Of a DNA stretch of 64,000 nucleotides, positions 44,321 to 52,669 are shown in pieces. The number at the start of each line of letters is the position of its first letter. Position 1 is the first letter of the stretch. The notes under the pieces were generated by a model. It was not told the DNA's origin and searched no databases. It worked only from the letters and a program-made list of their open reading frames with translations. The stretch comes from Arthrobacter sp. RIT-PI-e. Lineage in GTDB: Bacteria; Actinomycetota; Actinomycetes; Actinomycetales; Micrococcaceae. A program made the position numbers and the translations under genes. Location: positions 1 to 64,000 of the forward strand of contig NZ_LGIU01000043.1 in NCBI RefSeq assembly GCF_001187915.1, given 5' to 3'.

Positions 44321-45063
44321 CCGAGGCAGCATTCGAGGGCGACTCCGTCGTCAAGGTCACCGATCTCGTCGCCGGCTACCTCCCGGGCGTCAACATCCTC
44401 AACGGCTGCAGCATCGAGGCCCGCCGGGGCGAGCTGATCGGCATCATCGGGCCCAACGGCGCGGGCAAGTCCACCCTCCTGAAGGCGATGTTCGGGCTGG
44501 TCAAGGTCCACTCCGGCACCGTGGTGGTGCGGGGTCAGGACCTCACGGGGCTGAAGGCGAACCGGCTCGTGAGCCGCGGGGTCGGATTCGTGCCGCAGAA
44601 CAACAACGTCTTCGGCACCCTGACCATCGAGGAGAACCTCCAGATGGGCATGTACCAGCGGCCCAAGGACTTCCGTGAGCGTTTCGACTTCGTCACCGGG
44701 CTGTTCCCGGAGCTCGGCAAGCGGCGGGCGCAGCGGGCGGGCTCGCTCTCCGGTGGCGAGCGGCAGATGGTGGCCATGGGTCGGGCCCTGATGATGGATC
44801 CGGCCGTGCTGCTCCTCGACGAGCCCTCCGCCGGCCTCTCCCCCGTCAAGCAGGACGAGACGTTCCTGCGCGTCCACGAGATCAACCGGGCGGGGGTCTC
44901 GGTGATCATGGTGGAGCAGAACGCGCGCCGCTGCCTGCAGATCTGCGATCGCGCCTACGTGCTGGACCAGGGCAAGGACGCGTACACGGGGACCGGTCGT
45001 GAGCTCATGAAGGATCCGAAGGTCATCCAGCTGTACCTCGGCACCCTGGCGGACACCGCCTGA
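44317..45063 (+). CDS. livF: ABC transporter ATPase (LivF)
   Basis: A 248-residue second ATPase of the Liv-type importer. Walker A IIGPNGAGKSTLLKAMFG, signature SLSGGERQMVAMGRAL, Walker B VLLLDEPSAGLSPV, H-loop IMVEQNARRCL. The LivF-type ending RELMKDPKVIQLYLGTLA is present. Last gene of the operon; a strong terminator follows at 45147-45188. Substrate specificity rests with the separate binding protein and is not determined. Confidence 0.95.
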   Translation: MTEAAFEGDSVVKVTDLVAGYLPGVNILNGCSIEARRGELIGIIGPNGAGKSTLLKAMFGLVKVHSGTVVVRGQDLTGLKANRLVSRGVGFVPQNNNVFGTLTIEENLQMGMYQRPKDFRERFDFVTGLFPELGKRRAQRAGSLSGGERQMVAMGRALMMDPAVLLLDEPSAGLSPVKQDETFLRVHEINRAGVSVIMVEQNARRCLQICDRAYVLDQGKDAYTGTGRELMKDPKVIQLYLGTLADTA

Positions 45064-45146
45064 GGCGAACCGGTCCGAGGACCCGGGCGAAGGGACCATG
45101 GGTCCTGCACCGTCCCCGGGGCTCGGAGCGGGTCCGGGCGTGGGAT

Positions 45147-45188
45147 GCAAGGGAGGGCGGAACCGCAACCGGCTCCGCCCTCCCTTGC
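45147..45188 (+). terminator. Terminator after livF
   Basis: A perfect 15-bp stem, GCAAGGGAGGGCGGA with TCCGCCCTCCCTTGC, with a 12-base loop. Confidence 0.8.
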
Positions 45189-45278
45189 CGTGTACCCGCT
45201 AGGTTGGGGGCGGGGGACCGAGGCCTGCAGGGATCTTCGGCCCCGTGGACCCGCACCCGAGGAGAGGAAGCCCGGCCA

Positions 45279-45986
45279 GTGGCAGGTACGACCAGCACGG
45301 TGATCGGCAGGGGCTTCGAGGTGATGTTCAGGGGCATCAAGCGCGTGCGTCCGCATCGTCCGCTCCACCCCCGCGGGTTCCGGCTCGAGGGGACCGTGAG
45401 GATCCACGAGCACGGCGCGGGGAGCGGTATCGCCTGGCTCGACCAGCCCGGGGAAGCACCGGTGACGGCGCGCGTCTCCAGGTCCGCGGGCACACCGGAC
45501 GGCCTGCCCGACGTCGTGGGCCTGGCCCTGCGCTTCCACCACCCGGAGACCGGTCCGGGCCCCTCCACCTCCGACGTCCTGCTGTCCTCCACCGGCTGGA
45601 CGTTCCCGAGCCGGTTCCTCCTGATCCCGAGGCTCTCCGTCTCGAAGGCCCCGCTGACCACGATGATGCCCTACCGCGGCGGTGCTGGTCCCGTGCTCCT
45701 CGGTGCCCGCACCGTGGTTCCCGGGCGGCTGCCCCTCTCGCTGCGCGGGTTCCAGGACGCGCTCGGGGTCACCCCGTGGACGCTGAAGCTGTTCTTCGCC
45801 GCTCCCCGCGGCCCGTGGCGGCAGTTCGGGCTCCTCACCCTCCGCCTGGACCCGGAGGGTGAGGAGAGGGAGCTGCGTTTCGACCCGATCCTGCATCCCC
45901 TCCCGGGCGCCCGCACCTACGAGTGGGCACGGCAGGTACGTGAACCGTCCTACGCCCTGTCCCGCCGCGAGCCCGGCGACGCCTGA
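45279..45986 (+). CDS. Hypothetical protein, possible catalase-like fold
   Basis: A 235-residue soluble protein. Segments such as RPHRPLHPRGFRLEGTVRIH, LDQPGEAPVTARVSRSAGTP and DGLPDVVGLALRFHHPETG resemble the N-terminal beta-barrel of small catalase-superfamily proteins often left as hypothetical in actinobacteria. The heme-ligand Tyr motif and the catalytic His context were not seen with confidence. Activity is therefore not claimed. GTG 45279 has GAGGAGAGGAAG about ten bases upstream. It is a single-gene unit flanked by terminators, between livF and the convergent binding-protein gene. Confidence 0.6.
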   Translation: MAGTTSTVIGRGFEVMFRGIKRVRPHRPLHPRGFRLEGTVRIHEHGAGSGIAWLDQPGEAPVTARVSRSAGTPDGLPDVVGLALRFHHPETGPGPSTSDVLLSSTGWTFPSRFLLIPRLSVSKAPLTTMMPYRGGAGPVLLGARTVVPGRLPLSLRGFQDALGVTPWTLKLFFAAPRGPWRQFGLLTLRLDPEGEERELRFDPILHPLPGARTYEWARQVREPSYALSRREPGDA

Positions 45987-46006
45987 GCAGGTTTGGAGCC
46001 TCCTGC

Positions 46007-46056
46007 ACCGGGAAAGCCCCGGACACCCTGTACGGGGCGTCCGGGGCTTTCCCGGT
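46007..46056. terminator. Strong bidirectional terminator
   Basis: Two perfect 18-base arms (46007-46024 and 46039-46056) beginning ACCGGGAAAGCCCC, with a 14-base loop. It lies between convergent genes. Confidence 0.85.
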
Positions 46057-46083
46057 ACTCGGTCCTTCGGTGTGCAGTTCTAC

Positions 46084-46122
46084 GGTGTGCAGCCTCGGGC
46101 GAGTGCCGGGAGGCTGCACACC
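46084..46122 (-). terminator. Second hairpin after the binding-protein gene
   Basis: GGTGTGCAGCCTC (46084-46096) pairs perfectly with GAGGCTGCACACC (46110-46122), twelve bases past the binding-protein stop. With the hairpin at 46007 it makes a double terminator. Confidence 0.7.
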
Positions 46123-46134
46123 GGGAGGAACTTC

Positions 46135-47539
46135 CTAGAGCTGTCCGACCTCGGAGCGGCTCGGCTGCGGCCGGTTGTCGGCGTCGTACCGGTAGATGCC
46201 GATGGCGGCCTCGGTCGGGTCACCGTTCTCGTCGAAGGAGATCGGGCCGGAGATGCCGTCGTAGTCGATGTCCTCGCCGTCGCGCAGCAGGGTGACGCAG
46301 CCGGCGAAGTCGTAGCACTTGGTGCCGTCCTTCGACACGCCCTCGAGCTCGGCGGCGATCGCCGTCCCGTCCACGCTTCCGGCTGCCTCGGCGGCCAGGG
46401 CGATCAGGGTGACGGCGTCGTAGCTCTCACCGGAGTACGCGTAGCTGGTGAGGTCCGGGTTGACCGTGGCCAGCGCGTCCTGGAACGCGGTGCCCGTGAA
46501 GGGGCCGGGGATGGTGCCCTGCGCTCCTTCGAGGGTCCCGGGATCGAAGTCCGCGCTGAAGTCCGAGGTGTTGCCGTCCACCATGAAGAGGGTGCTCGGG
46601 TCGATCCCCTTGGCGGTGAGCAGCGGGATGATGCTCTTGGCCTCGTCGAAGCTGATCAGGACGATCGCGTCGGGCTCGGCCGCGGCCACCGCGTCTACCT
46701 GGCTGGAGAACTGGGAGTCACCGGTGTTGAACATCTCGTTGGCCACCACCTGGCCACCGGCTGCTTCCACGGTCTCCTGGATGTTGCCCTGGAGACCCGT
46801 CCCGTAGGAGTCGTTGAGGGTGATCATGCCCACGGTCTGGGCACCGCACTCCATGATGTAGCTGCCGAGGGTACGGCCCTGGAGGACGTCGGAGGGAGCG
46901 GTGCGCCAGTAGAGCCCGTTGTCGTCCCAGTCGGTGAACTCGGGGGACGTGTTGGCGGGCGAGAACTGGATGACGCCGGCGCCGGTGATCTGGTTGATGA
47001 CGGTCTTCGAGACACCGGAGGATGCTGCGCCCACGATGGCGTTGACGTTCTGGGACAGGAGATCCGTGACGGACTGCGTGGCGATGTCCGTGGTGGTGTC
47101 GCCGGAGTCGCGGTGCGTGATGGTGACGTCCTGGCCGAGCACCCCACCGGCAGCGTTGATCTCGTTGACGGCGAGGTCCACACCCGCGATCTCGGGCGGG
47201 CCGAGGAAGGCGAGGGTGCCGGTGGTCGGGAGGATCGAGCCGATCCGCAGGGGCTCGGGACTCGTGGTCTCGCTCGCGGGGACGGCCGAGGGGTCGGTCG
47301 TCTCCCGGGCCTCCCCGTCCGAGCCGGCGTCGGGTTCGGGGCAGGCCAGCGCCGACGTCGCCGCCGCGCTCGTGGCGGGGTGGGGGGGCCCCCCCCCGGC
47401 GCCCCGTTGCCGCGCCCTCGCCGCCCCCCCCGCAGCCGCTGGCGAAGAGTGCGATCCCCAGACCCAGGGCGGCGACCCTCGCCGCGCGCGGGACACCCCT
47501 ACCGGTGCCGACCCGCGCGGAGTTGCGTGTTGCAATCAT
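46135..47539 (-). CDS. Branched-chain amino acid-type ABC substrate-binding lipoprotein, frameshifted near the lipobox
   Basis: The body (from ~47340) is a Peripla_BP_6 receptor: RIGSILPTTGTLAFLGPPEI, VNEINAAGGVLGQDVTI, NAIVGAASSGVSKTVINQI, SPEFTDWDDNGLYWRTAPSD and YSGESYDAVTLIALAAEAA. The true start is ATG 47539, preceded by GAGGAG. It gives a lipoprotein signal ending ALGLGIALFASGCGGGG, with the modified Cys at about residue 36. Signal and body are in different frames; the switch falls in the G7/C9 run at 47382-47397. An uninterrupted frame to 47535 exists but encodes no signal. It most likely serves LivHMGF; both have the same CRP-type site. Confidence 0.82.
47382..47431. other. G/C homopolymer block at the binding-protein frame switch
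   Basis: Runs of 7 G (47382-47388), 9 C (47389-47397) and 8 C (47424-47431) lie between the lipobox and the mature domain. This is exactly where the reading frame changes. Confidence 0.75.
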
Positions 47540-47585
47540 GAATTAGTCTCCTCGACCGAAAGGCTCTGGCGCCTCAGACGCGATC

Positions 47586-47601
47586 GCCAGGTGTTCCTGG
47601 C
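47586..47601 (-). other. Hairpin in the binding-protein mRNA leader
   Basis: GCCAGG-TGTT-CCTGGC forms a compact stem-loop about 50 bases before the start. A CTGGCG sequence nearby (about 47570) could alternatively pair with the CGCCAG overlapping the left arm, so two exclusive structures are possible. Confidence 0.35.
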
Positions 47602-47658
47602 TTGTAGGAAAAGCTAATGCAATTTTGTGTCCGAGATAAGGGGAATGGGTTACAAGCG

Positions 47659-47674
47659 TGTAACAGCTGTCACA
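47659..47674. promoter_or_regulatory. CRP/GlxR-type operator upstream of the binding-protein gene
   Basis: On the minus strand this reads TGTGACAGCTGTTACA, one mismatch from TGTGA-N6-TCACA. It is 119 bases upstream of the start. It shares the 13-base string ACAGCTGTCACAT, including the normally free spacer, with the livH site. Confidence 0.65.
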
Positions 47675-47796
47675 TAGTGGCTCCGGCGATCTTGACACCG
47701 CCCCTGGCGGGGCATGACCGGCGGGGTACGGTCACCGTGGGGTCGGCGGACCGCGGACGGGTCACCGGGAGGAGGACACCGCACGGACGGCGGAGG

Positions 47797-47873
47797 TGGT
47801 GCCCCAGCAGGGACTCGAACCCTGACTGAGCAGATTTTAAGTCTGCTGCCTCTGCCGATTGGGCTACTGGGGC
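47797..47873 (-). tRNA. tRNA-Leu (anticodon UAA), with encoded CCA
   Basis: Minus-strand cloverleaf. The acceptor GCCCCAG pairs with CTGGGGC. The anticodon stem GCAGA/TCTGC has the 7-base loop CTTAAAA (anticodon TAA). The variable loop TCAGT is short. The T arm is CAGGG-TTCGAGT-CCCTG. Discriminator A is followed by CCA at 47799-47797. It would read the rare UUA codon. Bacterial tRNA-Leu normally has a long variable arm, so the 5-base variable loop is noteworthy. It stands alone between ndh and the binding-protein gene. Confidence 0.9.
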
Positions 47874-47976
47874 TGGCCCGGCTCCTCCAGCGTAGCGCGG
47901 AGCACCGGGTGCGGGTCGCCCCGGCCACGCGAGCGCCGCGGGAGGACGACGGCGTACAGGAGGAGCCACGGAAGAC

Positions 47977-48016
47977 AGGACGACGGCGACCACCTGAGGC
48001 TGGTCGCCGTCGTCCT
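47977..48016 (-). terminator. Terminator after ndh
   Basis: AGGACGACGGCGACCA (47977-47992) pairs perfectly with TGGTCGCCGTCGTCCT (48001-48016) around an 8-base loop. Confidence 0.8.
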
Positions 48017-48033
48017 GGTGCTGCGGGGTGCCC

Positions 48034-49473
48034 TCAGGCCGAGGTCTTCGCCGCCGCGACCTTCCCTGCGGGCGTGGGCGGCTGGCTCTGCAGCGCGGTG
48101 TCCTTCTTCGGCGGCGGCGTGGCCGCCTCGCGGAACTGGCGGCGCGGCTCCTGGAGATCGGACACGGGGGCGAGGTCGCGGCCGAACAGGAAGCTCATGC
48201 TCCAGTTGACGATCACGCGGGCCTTGCGCTCGTACATGGGCATCGCGAAGCCGTGGTAGCCACGGTGCGCGAGCCAGGCCGGGAAGCCCTTCATGCCGAA
48301 GCCCATGATGTTGGCGACACCCTTGAACTGACCGAAGCCCGCGACGGCACCGAGGTTCGTGTGCCGGTACTCCGTGACCTCGCCGTCGCCGTAGTTGGCG
48401 GCGAGGAGATTGGCCGCGAGGTGCTTGGCCTGGCGTACCGCGTGCTGGGCGTTCGGGACGCAGAATCCGCCCACTCCCCCGCCGGTGAGGTCGGGGACGG
48501 CGGCGACGTCGCCCGCGGTCCAGGCGTTCTGGAGGGGACCGTCGTCGCCGGTGATCCGCAGTTCCGCGGAGGCTCGGACGCGGCCGCGCTCGTCCACCGG
48601 GAAGTCGGTGGAGCGGGCCACGGGGTTGGCCTGCACACCCGCGGTCCAGATAAGGGTGTCGGTCCCGAACTCGTCCGCCGGGGTCTTGTCCGGCATGTTG
48701 ATGAGCTTGAGCGTCCCGTCCACGGCGCTGGAGAGCGAGGTGTTGAGGAGGACCTCGATCTGGCGTGAGCGGAGGTGCCCCACCACCCACTCCGCCTGCT
48801 CGGCGGTGACCTCGGGCATGATCCGGCCCATGGCCTCGACCAGGACGAAGCGCAGGTCCGAACGGGACAGGCGGGGGTTGGTCTTCACGGCATCACGGGC
48901 CGCGTCCTCCATCTCGGTGATGGTCTCGATGCCGGCGAAGCCACCGCCCACCACCACGAAGGTCAGTGCGCGGTCGCGCTCGGGGCCCTCGCCCATGAGC
49001 GAGGCGGTCTCGATGCGCTCCAGCATCTGGTCCCGCAGGGCCACGGCCTCCTCGATGGTCTTCAGGCCGATGCCCTGGTCCTTCAGACCGTCGATCGGGA
49101 AGGTGCGCGTGATGGAGCCGGCGGCCACGACGACGTCGGTGTACCCGAGCTCGAAGGACTCACCGCCGTCCGCGGGTGCGATCGTGGCGGTACGGCCCGC
49201 GTGGTCGATCGAGGTCACCTTGCCGGAGATCAGCTCGGTCTTCCTCAGGTGCTTGCGGTGGGACACGATCGCGTGACGCGGCTCGATGCTCCCGGCTGCC
49301 ACCTCGGGCAGGAAGGGCTGATAGGTCATGTAGGGCAGGGGGTCCACCAGGGTGACGATGCCGCCGTGGTCCCTGACCTTTTTCTGCAGCCTGTGCGCGA
49401 CGTACAGGCCTACGTAGCCACCGCCGACGACGAGGACGCGCGGGCGATCGGAGAAGTGTGCTGTGGATGCCAT
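48034..49473 (-). CDS. ndh: Type II NADH dehydrogenase (NDH-2)
   Basis: A 479-residue single-subunit flavoenzyme transferring electrons from NADH to menaquinone without proton pumping. The FAD-binding VLVVGGGYVGLYVAHRLQ is at the N-terminus, and the NADH-binding VVVGGGFAGIETITEMEDA lies near residue 185. LIWTAGVQANPVA and AWTAGDVAAVPDL are typical NDH-2 blocks. The C-terminal GYHGFAMPMYERKARVIVNW region has the membrane-binding amphipathic helix. The ATG at 49473 begins MASTAHFSDRPRVLVVGG. It is monocistronic, ending in the hairpin at 47977-48016. Confidence 0.93.
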   Translation of the reverse strand: MASTAHFSDRPRVLVVGGGYVGLYVAHRLQKKVRDHGGIVTLVDPLPYMTYQPFLPEVAAGSIEPRHAIVSHRKHLRKTELISGKVTSIDHAGRTATIAPADGGESFELGYTDVVVAAGSITRTFPIDGLKDQGIGLKTIEEAVALRDQMLERIETASLMGEGPERDRALTFVVVGGGFAGIETITEMEDAARDAVKTNPRLSRSDLRFVLVEAMGRIMPEVTAEQAEWVVGHLRSRQIEVLLNTSLSSAVDGTLKLINMPDKTPADEFGTDTLIWTAGVQANPVARSTDFPVDERGRVRASAELRITGDDGPLQNAWTAGDVAAVPDLTGGGVGGFCVPNAQHAVRQAKHLAANLLAANYGDGEVTEYRHTNLGAVAGFGQFKGVANIMGFGMKGFPAWLAHRGYHGFAMPMYERKARVIVNWSMSFLFGRDLAPVSDLQEPRRQFREAATPPPKKDTALQSQPPTPAGKVAAAKTSA

Positions 49474-49544
49474 GCCTCGATGCTACCCGCCTTTGTGAAT
49501 ATCTTCACTAGCTCCGCCGCGCCGGGGGGAACGATCCCGGCGAC

Positions 49545-50882
49545 CTACTCGTTGCGCGTGCGCGGGCGGCGGAGCACGCGCACCACGTGGAGCGTCCCGC
49601 CGGTCACGACGAGCAGCAGCAGGCCCGCGGCGCCGAGGACCACGGTCGCGGCGGTGGTGCTTCCCGGTCGCAACGGGTCCTCCGCCACGGGCGCCGGTGG
49701 GGCGGCGAGGGCCTGCGGCGGAGGGGCGCTGGGCGTCGCAGGGGCAGGGGCGGGGCTCTGCCCGCCCCTGCGGTAGAGCTGGATCCACTCGGCCATGCCG
49801 CCCAGGCGGCTCACGCTGGGCACCCGCACGCCGTCGGACACCGCCGCGGCGACATCCAGCACACCGTAGCCGTACAGGGTGTCGAAACCGGGAGGGCCCG
49901 CGTCGCGTGCCGTGTCCACGATCCGGTTGACCACCTCGGCGGCGGAGCGCTCCGGGTACCTGGAGCGGATCAGGGCGGCCACCCCGGAGACGCTCGGCGC
50001 GGCACCCGAGGTACCGGACCAGTCCGCGTAGGAGCCTCCGGGCAGCCCGCCCCCCAGGTACTCGGACGGCGCGGCGACCGCGATGCTGATCCCCTCCGAG
50101 GAGGCCTCGGCGCTCGCCGCCCCGGAGCGGTCCAGGCCGGCCACCGCGAGCACACCGGGGATGGTGGCGGGGGCACCCACCTGGGTCAGGCCGCCCGCAC
50201 GGTTGCCGGCCGCGGCCACGATCACGACGTCGTTCTCCTCCGCGTACAGGAAGGCGTCGTCCCAGCTCTCGGGCCAGTCGGTGCTGTTGCTGCCGAGGGA
50301 CATGTTGATCACGTCGGCGCCGTGGTCCACGGACCAGCGGACGGCGGCGGGGATCTGCTCGTCGACGCTGACCCCGGCCGGGTTCGGTCCGCTCGTGGCG
50401 CCCTCGATCCACACGGAGACGGCGAGGAGCTCCGCTCTCGGCGCCACGCCGATCACGCCGTCGGGACCGTCCCCGAACGCACCGGTGGATGCGGGTGCAG
50501 GCGTCGGGGTGGTGCCGGCCGTGGGACCGGTGTCGGCCGTGTGCCCGCGCCCCGCGAGCAGGGTGCCCACGAGCGTTCCGTGGGGCGGCACCTCACCCAG
50601 TCCGAGCTGCCCGTCCGGGGCGCCGGCACCCGAGACGTCGGTCCCGCCGACCACGGCACCGGCGAGATCCGGGTGGGTGCCGTCGATGCCGCTGTCGATC
50701 ACGGCCACCGTGACGCCCTCACCCTGCGTGGTGGCCCAGGCGTCCGTGATCCCGTAGTCCTCCAGCCAGTACTCCTTCTCGCGCACCGCGTCCGCCGAGG
50801 CCGGGAGCGCCCCGGGCGGCAGGACGGCCGGGCACGGGCCGACGGCGGCCGCGCGCGCGCCGCCCCGCCGCGCGCTCCTCAC
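49545..50882 (-). CDS. S8 (subtilisin/mycosin-like) serine protease with C-terminal membrane anchor
   Basis: A ~445-residue protease. The catalytic triad is visible: Asp in VAVIDSGIDGTHPDL, His in PPHGTLVGTLLAGRG, Ser in SGTSGAAPSVSGVAAL. An Ala/Pro-rich linker and a terminal helix (TTAATVVLGAAGLLLLVVTG) with a basic tail resemble mycosins of type VII secretion, but no ESX genes are nearby. The GTG at 50882 overlaps the ppx stop (GTGA). The expected signal peptide is weak: AAAVGPCPAVLPPGALPASA has prolines instead of a hydrophobic core, so export is uncertain or the 5' sequence is faulty. Confidence 0.85.
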   Translation of the reverse strand: MRSARRGGARAAAVGPCPAVLPPGALPASADAVREKEYWLEDYGITDAWATTQGEGVTVAVIDSGIDGTHPDLAGAVVGGTDVSGAGAPDGQLGLGEVPPHGTLVGTLLAGRGHTADTGPTAGTTPTPAPASTGAFGDGPDGVIGVAPRAELLAVSVWIEGATSGPNPAGVSVDEQIPAAVRWSVDHGADVINMSLGSNSTDWPESWDDAFLYAEENDVVIVAAAGNRAGGLTQVGAPATIPGVLAVAGLDRSGAASAEASSEGISIAVAAPSEYLGGGLPGGSYADWSGTSGAAPSVSGVAALIRSRYPERSAAEVVNRIVDTARDAGPPGFDTLYGYGVLDVAAAVSDGVRVPSVSRLGGMAEWIQLYRRGGQSPAPAPATPSAPPPQALAAPPAPVAEDPLRPGSTTAATVVLGAAGLLLLVVTGGTLHVVRVLRRPRTRNE

Positions 50883-51832
50883 GGCGCTCCGCCGTTCCGC
50901 TCCGCGACGCTGAGCGCGATGCCGTCGAGGATGTCGTGCTCGCTCGTGACGGCAGCGGACACCCTGCCTCCCGTGACGGCGGCCATGCGTTCCACGATGC
51001 ATTTCCAGATCAGCGCCCCGGCACCGATCACATCCACGCGTCCGGGGTGCATGTAGGGCAGTGCCGCGCGTTCCTCGCGCGTGGCGTGGAGGAGGTCCGA
51101 TGCCGCGGCGGTGATCTCGGCGACGGGCAGCTCTGCCCCGTGGAGGCGGGACGCCGAGTACTCGGGCAGCTCCAGGGCGTGGGCGGTCACCGTGGTGATG
51201 CTCCCGGCGACACCCACCACCCTGGTCACGCGCTCGAGGGGGACCTCCGCCGCGGCCTGGTCCAGCATCCGGCCCACCTCCGTCTCCATGGCCCCGATCT
51301 GCTCGGCCGACGGCGGGTCGGCCTGCAGGAAGCGTTCGGTGTACCGGACGCAGCCCATGTCCGTGCTGCGCGCGGCCAGCAGACCGTCCGTGGTGCCGGC
51401 CACGAATTCCGTGCTGCCGCCACCGAGATCCACCACGAGGACGGTCTCCCCGGCTGCGGTCGCCAGGACGCTGACGGCGCCCTCGAAGGAGAGCCGGGCC
51501 TCCTCGTCCCCGCTGATCACCTCGGGCGTCACCCCGAGCCGGGCCCGGATGCCGTCCACGAAGTCCTGGCGGTTCTCCGCGTCGCGCGAGGCGGAGGTGG
51601 CCACGAAGCGCACGGGCGGGCTGCCGTGCTTCCCGAGGAGGACGGCGTACTCCTCGGCGGCGGCGAACGTGCGCTCGAGCGCGGCGTCGGAGAGGCGTCC
51701 GGTGGCGTCCACGCCCTCGCCGAGGCGCACGACGCGCATCAGACGCTCGACGTCGGTCAGCACGCCGTCCTCGACGTCGGCGATGAGCAACCGGATCGAG
51801 TTGGTCCCGCAGTCGATGGCGGCTGTACGCAT
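50879..51832 (-). CDS. ppx: Ppx/GppA-family exopolyphosphatase
   Basis: A 317-residue phosphatase of the ASKHA fold acting on polyphosphate and/or pppGpp. The N-terminal phosphate loop is AAIDCGTNSIRLLIADV. FVATSASRDAENRQDFV, ISGDEEARLSFEGAVSVL and VLVVDLGGGSTEFVAG are the other family motifs. It is a short Ppx1-like form without the C-terminal HD domain. ATG 51832 overlaps the DUF501 stop by one base (TGATG), and the stop overlaps the protease start. Confidence 0.94.
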   Translation of the reverse strand: MRTAAIDCGTNSIRLLIADVEDGVLTDVERLMRVVRLGEGVDATGRLSDAALERTFAAAEEYAVLLGKHGSPPVRFVATSASRDAENRQDFVDGIRARLGVTPEVISGDEEARLSFEGAVSVLATAAGETVLVVDLGGGSTEFVAGTTDGLLAARSTDMGCVRYTERFLQADPPSAEQIGAMETEVGRMLDQAAAEVPLERVTRVVGVAGSITTVTAHALELPEYSASRLHGAELPVAEITAAASDLLHATREERAALPYMHPGRVDVIGAGALIWKCIVERMAAVTGGRVSAAVTSEHDILDGIALSVAERNGGAP

Positions 51833-52593
51833 CAGGTCTCCTCGAGTGGTACGCGGTCGGTGGGGTGGTCGGCAGCTTCCGGGTGCGGGCCGTCTCCGGG
51901 GTCCTGTGCGGTGCCGGTCGCGGGTGCCGCCCCGGTGGCGGGGGGACGACGCCGTTCCGCTCGCTTCGCCTCGAGCTCCTCCGGGGTCAGCCCCTGGGTC
52001 CGGGTGTGCCTGCTGAGATCCGCGTCGGGTGCCCGCCCGGTGGTGTCCCAGGCGCCGCCGCAGTAGCAGCGGTCGGCGGTCCACCACGGGGAGATCCGGG
52101 CGATCGCCTCGTCCCCGAGGGGGTTGACGCCCGCACCCGCCGCGAGGGCGTGGCCCACGAGCACGTGCAGACACTTGACGCGGGAGGGCATCCCGCCCGC
52201 GGACACGCCGTCGATCTCGGGGACGGCCCCGGTGCCGGCGCGCTCCCCCACGGCCTCGCGGGCCGCGAGGTAGGCCTCGTGCGCCGCGAGGTAGTGCTCG
52301 GCCAGGGATGCATCCGAGGCGAGGCGCTCGGTCATCTCCGTCATGACGCCGTCGGCCTCCAGCCTGGACACGGCCGCCGTGATCACCGGGTGGGCGAGGT
52401 AGTACGTGGTGGGGAACGGGATGCCGTTGGACAGCCGCGGCGCGGTGGTGGCCACGAGCGGGTTGCCGCACACGCACCGCGCCCCGATCTCGACGACGTC
52501 CCGTACCGGGCGCCCCAGCTGCCTGCTGAGGACGTCGAGGTCCAGCGTGCTCGGGATCCTCGGGTCCGGGCCCTGCTGCTCCTGCTGGGTCAC
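51832..52593 (-). CDS. DUF501 domain protein
   Basis: A 253-residue actinobacterial protein of unknown function, always found between divIC and ppx. The core includes LSRQLGRPVRDVVEIGARCV, CGNPLVATTAPRLSNGIPFP, TTYYLAHPVITAAVSRLEA and PSRVKCLHVLVGHALAAG. Conserved Cys and His residues hint at a metal site. The C-terminal ~60 residues are disordered. GTG 52593 has AAGGA upstream. Translationally coupled to ppx. Confidence 0.9.
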   Translation of the reverse strand: MTQQEQQGPDPRIPSTLDLDVLSRQLGRPVRDVVEIGARCVCGNPLVATTAPRLSNGIPFPTTYYLAHPVITAAVSRLEADGVMTEMTERLASDASLAEHYLAAHEAYLAAREAVGERAGTGAVPEIDGVSAGGMPSRVKCLHVLVGHALAAGAGVNPLGDEAIARISPWWTADRCYCGGAWDTTGRAPDADLSRHTRTQGLTPEELEAKRAERRRPPATGAAPATGTAQDPGDGPHPEAADHPTDRVPLEET

Positions 52594-52669
52594 ACTGTTC
52601 CTTCCTGGACGCCCCGCCGGGGCGTCGGGCACGGCTCGTTGCAGCGCGCGGGTGCTGCGGATGCGCCGC

